A DNA stretch of 64,000 nt from Azadirachta indica (lineage: Eukaryota; Streptophyta; Magnoliopsida; Sapindales; Meliaceae): the NCBI GenBank assembly GCA_022749755.1, contig CM040441.1, positions 4,778,741-4,842,740 of the forward strand, given 5' to 3'. The position numbers and the translations under genes are program-made. Below, piece by piece: positions 47,214-58,581 of the stretch. The notes beneath the pieces were generated by a model, which saw only the letters and a program-made list of their open reading frames with translations, had not been told where the DNA came from and did no database searches. Position 1 is the first letter of the stretch. Each line of letters starts with the position of its first letter.

Positions 47214-47399
47214 GATTATTAATATTATTGCAAACAAATAAAAATTTATAATAAAGTGTTGTCTTTTCTATTGCAAATAAGATAAAAATTATAATGTTAA
47301 TTGATATTTTTAATTAGTTATCTTTCTCTCACGTCCAAAGCCAAATTAATAGAAGTTGATTTAAAATTAGAGATGGTATAAATTTCATTGGCCCTGCCT

Positions 47400-48970
47400 T
47401 TTTCCATTAGATTACATAGAACTGGATGATAGCATCTACACTCTTTTTGATGGATGGCATATCTTACAAAAGCAAAATGTAATGCTTGAGGAGCCAACTT
47501 GTTACGTTGTTATTTATATAGGTGTGCAAATGCCACACAACCAAATACGTGGGGAGGCAAGTTTGGACATTTGGCATTCTAACAACTTCATTTAGACTTA
47601 AAAAGGTGTCTAGAAGTTGATAGAACTGGATAGTACCTAATGGATCAAGTATGCAACAGAGGCAAGAGCTTCTCCCCAATAGGACAACAACATATGAGCG
47701 TGGATCAATGATGCATAGATAACTTCTAATAAGTTTTGATTTTTATGTTCAATTACCCTGTTTTGCCAAGGTGTAATGAAACAAGTGGTTTGGTAAACTA
47801 TTCCATGTGATTCTAGATACTACTGTAATTCAAAACTCTTGTATTCTCCTCCATTGTTGTTATGTAGCACTCGAATCTATGCGTTGAATTGTGTACGCAC
47901 CATTTTAAGAAAGTTTTAAAATTATAAGTCACTTCACTTTTGGATTCCATCAAATATAACCAAGTCATCCTACTATAGTCATCAATAAATGTAACAAACC
48001 AACGTGATTGTCCAAAAGTAGGGAATTAAGATAGACCCTGTATGTTAAAATAAATAACCATAAAAGAAGTTGGACTTTTATGCAAAGTTAATAGAGAAGG
48101 CACGTGATGACTTTTGGCCAATTCACAAACTTCACATTTGAAACTCAAAACATCCAAATTTTTTAATAAACTTGGAAATAATTTTTTTAGATACCTAAAT
48201 GATGCATGTTCCAATCACTTGTGCCATAACCAAATCTCTGATTCTTCCTTCCTTGCAGATTTTTCTGTTGCTAATGCAAAATTTAGGTTGTCAATACTTG
48301 TTGATACCAAGTCCAAATAGTACAATTTCCCTCACTTAATACTACAACCAATTCTTTGCTTTGGATGTCCTTAAAAATACAAAATCCGGCCAAAAAATTA
48401 CGACACAAGATAAATCTTTAGTTATTTGAGAAATAGATGAAAGGTTAAAATCTAAAGAGGGAATAATTAAACCTGAATCTAAATTTAAAGTATTGGTAAA
48501 GGATAAAGATCATTCCCCAATGACCAAGGCTGAGGTACCATTGGCTACAAAAGCAGTCTTCTATGAGGATGGCTTTAAAGGTGAGAATAGTTGAGAATCA
48601 AAAGTCATATGATTTATTCCACTTGAATCAATTATGCATGTACTATTAGAAACAAGTGTTGATGTTTTAAGAGCCTTACCTATATTTTTTGAAGGTGCAA
48701 TTAATGTCGAAATATCTTTCTCTATCTGAGCATCAGTAAGAGTGGCAGTTGACTCTTTCTTGGAGTTTTTCTTTCAATTATGATCCCACCAATCTGGATA
48801 TCCTATAATGTTGAAGCATTGATCTCTGGCATGACTCTTTTTATGGCTAGGAGAACCCTTGGTAAAGGATTTATACCCTTTTCGATTTTGCTGATTTTGA
48901 CTTTGTCGAGTCGGATTATTTTTTTCCTTTAGACATTTCTCTCATTATGTTTGAAATTTGGCTCTTGGTT
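47400..48970 (-). pseudogene. Copia gag-protease-integrase fragment
   Basis: Minus strand from 48970 down: gag zinc-knuckle region ('DQCFNIIGYPDWWDHN'), a protease-like 'CIIDSSGINHMTF' (D-S-G altered), GAG-pre-integrase 'HASFRYLKKLFPSLLKNLD' with 'FKCEVCELAKSH' (48026-48214), integrase core 'DDYSRMTWLYLMESKSEV' (about 47960), and integrase end 'LPPHVFGCVAFAHL' with 'RNKLAPQALHF' (47464-47560). Frameshifts and stops are common. RT and RNase H are absent: the fragment ends close to the gypsy LTR, so this element was cut there. Confidence 0.85.
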
Positions 48971-49139
48971 TGGTAGTGTCACCAACATGTAAAAAATGAA
49001 ACAAGAACTAAAGACGGCTGGAATGAATTAGGAACCGGCCAAAAATTGGATGAACTGGCTTCGAAAATCAATGGTTTTGTCCTATCAAACTAGAATAAAA
49101 TCGGGTTGAAAATGGTCCAGTCAAACTGGATTTTGATGA

Positions 49140-49222
49140 ACTGAGTTGTTTGAATTGGGTTGATGTGAACCGCGTTGATATAAATCAAGTTGATGTGAAT
49201 CAGGTTGAAGTGAACAGAACGG
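49140..49222. repeat. 15-bp tandem repeat
   Basis: Units 'gttgatgtgaaccgc', 'gttgatataaatcaa', 'gttgatgtgaatcag', 'gttgaagtgaacaga' follow one another, preceded by a weaker unit. Four to five copies. Not in a recognised gene. Confidence 0.75.
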
Positions 49223-49650
49223 GCCAAGCTGCAGGCCAAAGTAATTTGTAACATATATAGATAAATTGAGTAAAACTATAAATCTATAGAACTGAGAACT
49301 TGAATGAGATTCTCCAAGTTGTCTTAAACCTCAAGCCCGAAAATGGATATGCAGAGTTGTGGTCCATGAAAAGATTCTAGCAGCGCGTCTAATTGCGTGG
49401 CGGTGTTCTGGATTGTTGGAAACTTTCAGAATGCTCGGAATTGGATGGAGATGATTTTTGGTGTTGTAGTGTTCGTAAAATTTGAAGGCAAATCGTATCC
49501 GTATCTCAAGAATCAAGCTTTGGTTTTGTTATATATAACTACAGCGTCAAAATTTTCCAGATGTTTGGCTTCTATATCATGAAGAAATGTTTCATTTCAT
49601 ATTCTTAAATTACACAAAGCATACAACAAGATTTATATAGGCACAAATGC
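49223..49650. other. Possible Copia LTR debris
   Basis: No gene. A TATATATAAC motif at about 49530 and a position upstream of the Copia gag (minus strand) would fit the promoter part of its 5' LTR, but termini are not recognisable. Confidence 0.3.
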
Positions 49651-49796
49651 AGCAAATAATCCATTAATCACGGAAGAAGAAAACATGTAAAGATGAAGAC
49701 TTTTGATTTTGGTGCAGCTTTCATTGGATTCGGTGTAGACTTTGTTGAAATGAATATCGGTTTGCAAAAATTGTTGATTATTTCAACGCAAAATGT

Positions 49797-51759
49797 TATA
49801 AATATCGGCTCAGAAATTAATTTTAAATTGTCCAATGCATTTTCCCAATCTTCTTTGCTCATAGGACGAAGGAAGGAACCCAACACCTTGAGGGCCAGTG
49901 GATTGCCATCAGCATACTCTACTAATCTCCTTGATGGGATGATAAAATCTATAGATCTATGGTTTTGTTTAAAGGCAAAATTACAAAAGTGCTCAACAGC
50001 TTCATCATTATCTAATCTCTCAGCCTGATATATGTATTCCTCATTGTATTTATCAATAACTTGTTTATCTTTTATGGTTATAATTATTAGGGAAAAATAA
50101 AAGAAATTAATACAAATTTAATTCTACCTACTTTACTTGTACCAAGATAAAGCAATCAAGTAGACCAAAAGAACAATAAAAACAGTAAGAATAAATCAAA
50201 CCAAAAAAATCACTAAAGATGTTAAATTTACGTGGAAAAAGTAGTTCCTTAATGTAAGTGAGAGTAAAAAAATCACAGCCTGAAAAGAGTTTTTACTATC
50301 ACCAAATAAGAAGTACAAGAGTTTTCTTACAAGATTACAGTCTTAGAAATAAATAAAACTCAACCAAAAAGTGAGAGCCAAAGGAAAATCTTAACAAATT
50401 CGCCAATAGATGAAACACTAAAAATAGAAAAGCCAAATTAAGACTACAAAAAATTCTGAAAAATTGAGCTGCTATGAATGCCAATTTTAAATATGCTAGA
50501 AAACTTCAATGGTTAATCACACCATCTAAATAAAGAACTATATGTGTAGAATATCTATATAAAATTTAAGCCAAAAAGGAGTTAATATTGCCACCCGATT
50601 GTTAGTTTAATAAAAACTATGCAAGACCAAAATTTTCTGGAAAGTGTTTTTTTCTACTCACAGCTACACTGTGTTCACACGCACATACACTTATTACAGC
50701 CACACAAAAAAACCCAACAATAATGATTCTGGTTCCTAGACCGAATTGATGAAGCCATCTAACTAGATACTCCAATTGTCCAAATTTATTGACATCATCG
50801 AGAACAATGGAAACCTTCATACATTGGAGTCTATCCTTCATATACCATGGTATGTTCTAATCCACCCTCTCTTTTTGATTTTTCTCTCTCACATTAGCAA
50901 TGAAACACTTGCCATCAAAATCACTAGAAACTTGCTTGAAAATAGCTTCAGCAAGAGTTGTTTTACCTATAGCACTATTGCCCCAATTTCCTACAACTTG
51001 AAAACCTTGCAATGTAATACATAGTAGCTATTTAACTTTCTCAATTCATGGGTTTATTCTAACGAGACCTTTGAAATTAGTAGAAACTATATCATTCAAT
51101 TTTTTGATAATATCCTTGATAATTACATCTATAAATTTGGCCTCAGGCCTAGTAAATATAAAGATGAAAAAAAAAGGAGTCAAAATTAATGCACCTCATA
51201 AGATTCCAAAAAATACAAATAGTATTCTCTCTTTCTTAATTAATTGAGGATGTAAAAATGAAATAAGAGTTGATAACTATACTTGATTTTAGTATATTCA
51301 TATCCAGATAAATAGGATGCTTTAGTCAATGAATCCTCCACTTTTGAACCTTTTCTACTATCTTCTTAAAATATTTTTTATTCTTAACAAAAGTTTTCCT
51401 ATAACTTCGCGTCTATTTTCACAATTTGGAAGGATGGATATGGTAGAAAATATGTATAACAATTTAGCCATTTTAGTTTCTTACATTCAAGAATATTGAC
51501 AAATTCATCCAGACGCCATCAATCTTTTGAGAAAATAATTATTGAATATTTTATCCTTGAATTACATTCAAAAGAGTAGGAGAAATCTCATCTCCTCTCT
51601 TAATATCTTCATTGATGAAGGTCTTTACCTTTTTTTTAACACAAGCCATAAAAGAGATAGTTAGTAGAAGTTTCATTGGTATCCTCCCCTTTAAAAACTC
51701 AAGAAGACCTCATAATTGTAAGAAGAAGATGAAAAAGATGAAGATGAAGATGAAGCCAT
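49797..51759 (-). pseudogene. TIR-NB-LRR receptor pseudogene: TIR and NB-ARC part
   Basis: Starts on the minus strand at 51759 with MASSSS.. followed by YNYEVFLSF, where a one-base shift breaks the RGEDT motif. More TIR pieces are in shifting frames ('EISPTL'-like, 'ILECKKLKW', 51480-51640). NB-ARC follows: 'FKGLVRI', a degenerate P-loop G.WGNSAIGKTT (about 50956-50997), 'FIANVRE', kinase-2 VSIVLDDVN (about 50810) and 'GLGTRIII'. About 640 bp of unrelated sequence follows. It resumes at about 50075 as KDKQVIDKY, 'AEAERLDNDE'-like text, FCNFAFKQNHR and GNPLALKVLGSFL (GLPL motif). Homology ends after 'NLKLISEP' at about 49797. No LRR part follows. Confidence 0.85.
50078..50717. mobile_element. 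Insertion inside NB-ARC of the TIR-NB-LRR pseudogene
   Basis: NB-ARC coding homology stops at 'GTRIII' (about 50717) and resumes three residues later (about 50077), so about 640 bp were inserted between the RNBS-B residues. The edges 'attattaggg' and 'cccaacaataat' are near inverse, hinting at short terminal inverted repeats. The interior text 'tttacgtggaaaaagtagttcc..aatgtaagtgag' resembles LTR-like plant repeats. Class uncertain. Confidence 0.55.
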
Positions 51760-52182
51760 GATAGAAAGAGATAGAGATGTATGTGAGTGGATTGAGTGCC
51801 TATTTGTAACCTTTTTCAAATTTTTTGATATTATTTGATTGGTATTAAAAAAGGGTTTTTAAAAATTAAAAAAATTGTTTTACTTATGCTAAAAGAAACA
51901 CAAAATTTAAATTTTTAACAATAAATTTTTTTTAACTTTTGTAAATAGTAAAAATGTTTAAAATACTATTATTTTATTTTAAAAATTTATATTATTTTTT
52001 AAAAATAAAATATTAAAAATTTATTTATTGAAGTACTCATTTAAATTTTTTTAAAAATTATTTATAACAACTTAATAATTAATAAATTTTTATTAAAAAT
52101 TTTACTTATAAAAATTATATAAATAAAAACCCTATTATAAAAAATTCTATTTAAACGGATCCTGAAAGTACGAGTGAAGTAC
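51760..52182. other. AT-rich spacer
   Basis: No gene. Upstream region of the TIR-NB-LRR pseudogene on the minus strand. Confidence 0.4.
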
Positions 52183-53775
52183 GTAAATAATGGAGGTGAA
52201 GGTGGACATTTAACTATTCCTCTGACCAGACTTTAATTTCCTTTACTTTTCCTCTGTGTTTCCTACAAATGTATTCGAGTTAAAATCAAAGTCAAAAAGG
52301 TAATCCCGTGTTTCCAAAAACCAATGTGAAATGTCGGAAATTCAACAATGGCAAAGCAAAAGCACTTGGTCCCACCAAGTGAAGGACTTCCAAAAAAAAA
52401 ATGATATAATTAAATAGTATCATTCGGCAAATAATGATTCGAGTTTAATGCAAATTATTATGTTTGACCTTGATTTTCAGAAGAATATAATATAAAACAA
52501 ATTCATCTCCATAAACAGTACTTGAAGAATTTCTCATTTGAGTATACTTGATTGTGTATAAATTCCACACGCTGTAGAAAAGACAATAATTTCAAATACA
52601 ATTATTAGCTGGTTGATTTAATTTAACTTTTCATCTTTATAACAAATTTATAATTCTGGAACCACACGGTAGAGATGTAAACAGAATCTTTGCTTGATTC
52701 AACAAAATATGCCAAATAAAAATACAAAATAACATAGTAAATGTTAGGAGCCTTCTTCTTGCCAAACTTTCCTACCTATTAATTTTCTTGTAACTTTCTT
52801 AGAAATTTCTATTATACATTTTCAACATTAATTATTTTCTTAAATAATTATATCTACTCAACAGTATTTATTTTTGCAAAAAGACAATTGAGTGTTTAAA
52901 ATATGGCTTAAAATTTACTTATTTAATTCTCAATCTATTAAATAAGTCGTGCACAAAATAAATATTGGCTTCTTTTTCTCACTATCTTAATTTACACCGA
53001 AATAATTTGTTCTGAGTACTTCAATACTATTAAATAAAAATTAAACTAATAATTTTTAAATTATTGTGACTAAAACACATATGGAATAGTATTTTGGAAA
53101 ACCGTAAATCCTTATTTATTTTCAAAAGAAATGCTAAAACATGTGTTCATACTGTTGGGATTAACGCAATCATAAAAGAAGAAATTTTTTTTAATTTTAA
53201 ATCATTTGAAAATTTGTAGAGCCAATAGAGTTTTATTCTAATTAAAACTTATTATCTAGACAACACAATGCAATAGCAATATGAAAGGAAGAATATAAAG
53301 AAATGGCGTAAAAGACACACATATGGGTCCATATTGTTCATGCAATCATAAAAAATATTGGGGAAAAAGGATACAATTGACAGTAAAGTTAAAGCAGGGG
53401 TCACGAGTGAGCAATTTTATATATGAATTTATTCTAAATATATTAATTATATACAATTAATTAAAAAATTTTGAATATTAATATTTCACGTACAGTTTAT
53501 TTCATGAAAATATATAAAACATAAATATAATTTCATGCCAAGAGTAATTTTCCTCTTAACTTTTCTGCGATTTTCCAAGAGCTTTTAGACATATTTTCTG
53601 AATTCTTTTTTTTTTTTCAAAACTTACGTACGTTGAATGTTTTTTCTGATGACTAAATCTCATATTTTATACATTATGGAAGATCAGCTTATTGATTTTT
53701 ATTTTGTCATATTAATAACTTAAATTTTTTTATTAATTTGTTGTATTTTTAATTTAATTATCAAGTTTTTAACTT
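52183..53775. repeat. Direct repeat, copy 1 (about 1.55 kb)
   Basis: It aligns over its length with 56401-57915. Landmarks: 'caatgtgaaatgtcggaaattcaac' at 52322, 'aagcacttggtccca', 'attatgtttgaccttgattttcag', 'gaagaatttctcatttgagtatacttgatt' and 'gatcagcttatt'. Numerous substitutions and small indels. No open frame is conserved, so this is non-coding, either a duplicated promoter-like region or an unrecognised element. Confidence 0.85.
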
Positions 53776-55780
53776 AAAGAATATCTTTTACTACCACCAA
53801 TGACAGCTGCCAACAACTGAAAATAAATATTTGCAGTAAAATATCATTTGTTGCGATCACATGACTTCATAAAAAAAAATACAATTTTTTTATAGTGTAT
53901 ATATAATAATGTAACAGAATTTATTTCATATATATATTTCATTGTTTAAAAGAGAAGATTTGGTTATCATATATTAGATATATTATTGTTACATTCATTT
54001 TATTTGGTAACGTAAATTAAATTTGAAAAAAAATTTGGATATATAAGGACTTAAAAATAGATAAAAATAAAAGAATGATCATGTATTTCAAATTCCATTA
54101 TAGATTACTTGATTTTAAAAATATGTATTTTGGAACAGGGTACTCTAGCTAAATTAAATTTATAAAAAATTGACATATACCCCTGAATTTTGAGGATAAA
54201 TAGATATCCCTCAGATTTGGAGGAAAAAACAAATACATCTTAACTTTGATACATCATATCATATGACCTGTTAAATGATTATGAATTTTATCCCTAATTT
54301 TTATAAACTAATAAAATAAGATATAAATTTTTTTTTTAATTATAATAATTTAATTCTTATTATTCATAATATATTAAGGACTAAAACATTAAAAGTAAAA
54401 TTTTCTTTTTAATTTTATTATTTTAATAAAAATTAAAAAAAATAGTATTATAAAAAAACTTTTAATAATGAGTTAAACAAAAATCATATGCTAAAATATT
54501 TTTAACTTTCACTATAAAAAAATTTTAAACAAAATACTTTTAGTATTTTTTTATATGTACTGCATACATTTAAAAATTATATTACATTATTATATTTTTT
54601 TAAGAAAAATTATAAAACTCATAATTAATATAAATAAAAAATACATATATGTTATATTTAATACAAATAAAAATAATTAAAATTTTTTTTTTTAACATTT
54701 TTAATGAAAATTAAATTAAATTATTCTTAAAAAGAATTTTAAATTAGAAATAGTAATATCACATGTTAATAGAATTTCTAATTAGATATATTTAGTATTT
54801 TTATATTTAAATTTAATTAAAAAGGTAGAAAAGTTTTAATATTTTTTATTTATAATAAATATAAAATATATGAGGCTTATAGTTATTTTGCGTTAAAATA
54901 ATTATAGAGGATAAGATTCAGTGTTTCACGAGTAAAGTTTCTCATTTGTATCTAAAATTTAACAAGTCTAAGCAAGTTGGTAAAATGTTGTTGTGTCAAT
55001 CATGCAATTCATTCAATCATACGCCTTCCTTTAATATTAAACAACAAATAAGGGTTTTAATCAATTAATAATGAATAATGATGATGCTACCATACATTTT
55101 TTTTTATTATACACTTATATTCATTCTCATTGGCAAATCGATTTATTTATAAATGTTGTTGAGGCCCACTTAAAGACTTCTTTCTGCGTGGAAAATTTAA
55201 TACTAACAACCATAATTGAGTTTTTTTTTTAATTTTAAATGTATTTATAATTTGAATCATTTTTTACTTTTTTAGTATTGATTTGGATAAAAGTTTCTCT
55301 TTTTAATGGTAATATTAGTCCACATTAACTTGAAACTAGAATAATAATTTATCCTAACGTTTGCTTAATATCTCTCCACCCTTTGATTAAAATCACTCCG
55401 CTAGCATCTTTTTAATATTTCTATTAAAAAATGGTAGCAATAAAATTATATTCATATAAATTATTGCGGTAAGGTTATATACTTATCACATATTCCGCAT
55501 ACTTTATTTTCTTAAATTCTTTAAATATAAAATAAATCAATGCGGTAAGGTTATATACTTATTACATTTGCGGGGAAAAGAGTAATTGAATAAACATTGA
55601 AAAAGCCAGTACCTGAACGTTTACAAGCAGCTGAATATTTATTCCATAAGAATTTTATTAAATTTTTAAACACAAATTATCTTATTTGGAAAACCCTAGT
55701 GTTACCCAGCATTAAGGCTAACAACTAAGAGGGTTCCATTGATGGCAATAAAGTAGCTCTAGGAGGATGGTGGTGAGCGT
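53776..55780. other. AT-rich intergenic stretch
   Basis: No gene recognised. At 55420-55580 there is a short direct repeat: 'tgcggtaaggttatatactta' occurs twice (about 55465 and 55541). Confidence 0.45.
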
Positions 55781-55785
55781 GGATG

Positions 55786-55977
55786 CTAAGGAGAATATAG
55801 CAATTTCTGAGAACCTAAAATAGTTGATTTGGGAAAGATAGGATCAGATGTTGATGTCGTAGTTGCTCGATCTTCAGTGATTGAAGATTCAGTCCTTGAA
55901 TTCACAAGTTCACTTGAAGTGTAGACCGCACTAAAAAAGTTGTTTTTTTTGCATAAACAACAGCTAAAATCACGCAA
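55786..55977 (-). other. Unidentified open frame, 63 codons
   Basis: Minus strand: MRDFSCCLCKKNN followed by a Ser/Thr-rich stretch. The codon composition is more even than in the surrounding AT-rich DNA. The style (short Cys-containing start, then Ser/Thr-rich) recalls the N-terminal leader of receptor-like cytoplasmic kinases, but no kinase follows. I cannot assign it. Confidence 0.25.
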
Positions 55978-55999
55978 CTACAAGAACAAAAAGCCATGA

Positions 56000-56400
56000 G
56001 TATGAATGACTGCTTTCACAAGATCAAGTCTGTGATGGAAGAGCTGTTTTCATTTTCCCTTTTTTAGACTTATAACTTAAATTTTTTTTATTCGTTATTT
56101 TTTTAACTTAATGTTATAACTACTGGGTTTTTAAACATATTTAAAACATCAAAATGATTGAAATTGAATTAAACTCAAAAAAAAGAAGAGTAAATTCAAA
56201 ATATATATAAATACACACAAATCAATAACTTTTAATAAATATCCACTTAAATATATATTTAGAATTAAGATATGGTTGCTTAAAAATCACTTTTGTTGTA
56301 AAAATAAGTTCTAAACTTTAAATATTAATAAAAAAATAGATGAGTTTTGTAAAAAGTTAATTTTATCAAACATTTTTTTTTTATTTTATTTTTAAATTTA
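56000..56400. repeat. Segment duplicated from about 24940-25320
   Basis: 'gactgctttcacaagatcaa', 'gatggaagagctgttttcatttt' and 'aaacatatttaaaacatcaaaa' correspond to 24955-25120. It directly precedes copy 2 of the 1.55-kb direct repeat. Its tail motif ('acttaaattttttt...ttattttt..aac') also appears at the ends of both repeat copies (53715 and 57868). Confidence 0.7.
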
Positions 56401-57915
56401 AGTAATTACGATGAGGTTGAAGTTGGACTTTTAATTAATTTTCTAACCAGACTTTAATTTGCTTCGCTTTTCATCCTGCTGTCTCTTTCTTCCATTTTTC
56501 CTACAAATGTACGAGAGTTGAAATCAAAGTCGAAAAGGTAATACCGTGTTTTCGTGTTTCCGTGTTTCCAAAAAGCAATGTGAAATGTCGGAAATTCAAC
56601 AGTAGCAAAGCAAAAGCACTTGGTCCCACGAAGTGAAGGACTTCCAAAAAAATAATGATGTAATTAAATAGTATTATTTCGCAAATAATGATTTGAGCTT
56701 AATGCAAATTATTATGTTTGACCTTGATTTTCAGAAGAATATAATATAAAACAAATTCATCTCCATGAAGAGTACTTGAAGAATTTCTCATTTGAGTATA
56801 CTTGATTGTTTATAAATTCCACACGCAGTGGAAAGAGAATAATTTCAAATATAATTATCAGCGGCTTGATTTAATTTAATTTTTCATCTTTATAACAATT
56901 TATAGTTCAAAAATCAGGCGGTAGAGATGTAAATAGAATCTTAGCTTGATTCAATAAAATATGTCAAATAAAAATACAAAATAACATAGTAAATGTTTGG
57001 AGTCTTGTTCTTACCAAACTTTCGTAACTACTAATTTTCTTGTATTTATTTTTGTAGAAAGATAATTGAGTGTCTAAAATATAGTTTAAAATTTATCTAT
57101 TTAATTCTCAATCTATTAATTAAGTTATGATCAAAATAAATATTTACTTCTTTTTCTCACTATATTAATTCATAGATTCAAAAATATAGAGCTCAAAATA
57201 TAGATCGGTACAATTTATTCTTAGTATTTTATTACTATCAAATAAAAATTAAACAAATAATTTTTAAATTATTGTGACTAAAATATATATGGAATAATAT
57301 TTTGAAAAACCGTAAATGCTTATTTATTTTCAAAAGAAATGCTAAAACATATGTCCGTATTGTTGGGATTGATGCAATCATAAAAGAAGAAATCTTTAGC
57401 TATAAATCATTTGAAAATTTGTAGACAACACAACGCAATAGTAATGTGAAAGGAAGAATATAAAGAAAAGCCGTAAAAGACACACATATGGCCCATATTG
57501 TTCACGCAATAAAAAAAAATATAGAGGATAAAAGTGCAATTGGCAGTAAAAATTAACGCAGGGATCACGAGTGAGCAGTTTTATATATGAATTTATTCTA
57601 AATATAATAATTATGTACAATTAATTAAAAATTTTGATTATTAATATTTCACGTACAGTTTGTTTAATGAAAATATATAAAATATAAATATAATTTCATG
57701 CCGAGAATAATTTTTCTTTTTAACTTTCCGACGATTTTTCTGGAGCTTCCAGACATATTTTCTACATCATTACTTTCCAAACATACGTACATTGAATTTT
57801 TTTCATACGATTAAATCTTTTTTTTTTAACGCATTTTGGATGATCAGCTTATTCATTTTTATTTTTTATATTAATAACTTAAAATTTTTTGTTGTTATTT
57901 TTAATTTTATTATCA
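56401..57915. repeat. Direct repeat, copy 2
   Basis: Second copy of 52183-53775. It lacks about 40 bp present in copy 1 (53222-53262) and has independent small indels. It ends about 670 bp upstream of the receptor kinase at 58582, so it contributes to that gene's 5' region. Confidence 0.85.
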
Positions 57916-58184
57916 GTTTTTTAAACATATATTAAATATCTAAATGACTGAAATTGAATTAGACTAGTGTCAGGAAAAAATAGTTAAATTATGTTATCTT
58001 TTAAATAATTTTCTAATAAAAAAGAAAAAAAATATGTTTAAGAAACTAATTTCAAATTCTTCCATATTTAGTGTGCGTTTCTCTGCATCAAATTAATTTT
58101 TAATATAGAAAATTTATTTTTTGGTAGGTGGAAGTCTAATAAGTTAATCGTGTGAAAGCAACATGACAGAGAAATTAAAGCAGC

Positions 58185-58192
58185 TATAAATA
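58185..58192 (+). promoter_or_regulatory. Candidate TATA box of the LRR-XII kinase
   Basis: TATAAATA in 'gcagctataaatacatggg', about 390 bp upstream of the ATG. A second candidate, TATATATA at 58507-58514, is about 70 bp upstream of the ATG and would give a short leader. Which is used cannot be told from sequence. Confidence 0.45.
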
Positions 58193-58581
58193 CATGGGCC
58201 CTCATATTTCTTCTTCACACAAAAAAAAAAAGGAGAATAAAGAATGTAAAATTTGGCAGTTAAGATAAATAAATCCATGTGGTCCATAAATGACTAAAAG
58301 GAGGAGACTTCAGTGTCAAACACTTTTGATTTTGGCGGAGACAAACTCGAGATCGGAACCAAATTTATTCGTCTTGAAGATACGACAAGGAATTCTATGG
58401 AAAAAGTTAAATAAAGTAACTAATCAAGTCTTCCTTTTCATAATAAGTCTAGACTTGCACTATGCCTTTGAAATTTACACCTCTCACTTTTTCCCACACC
58501 TACTACTATATATACTGAAGAGGCTAGCTGCCCAAGATACAAAGAAGCAAGTTTCAGGAAATAGCCTTCTCAAGTTAAGAA

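Noticed and set aside
49693..50028. 111-codon plus-strand open frame
   Set aside because: Shadow of the NB-ARC sequence on the minus strand.
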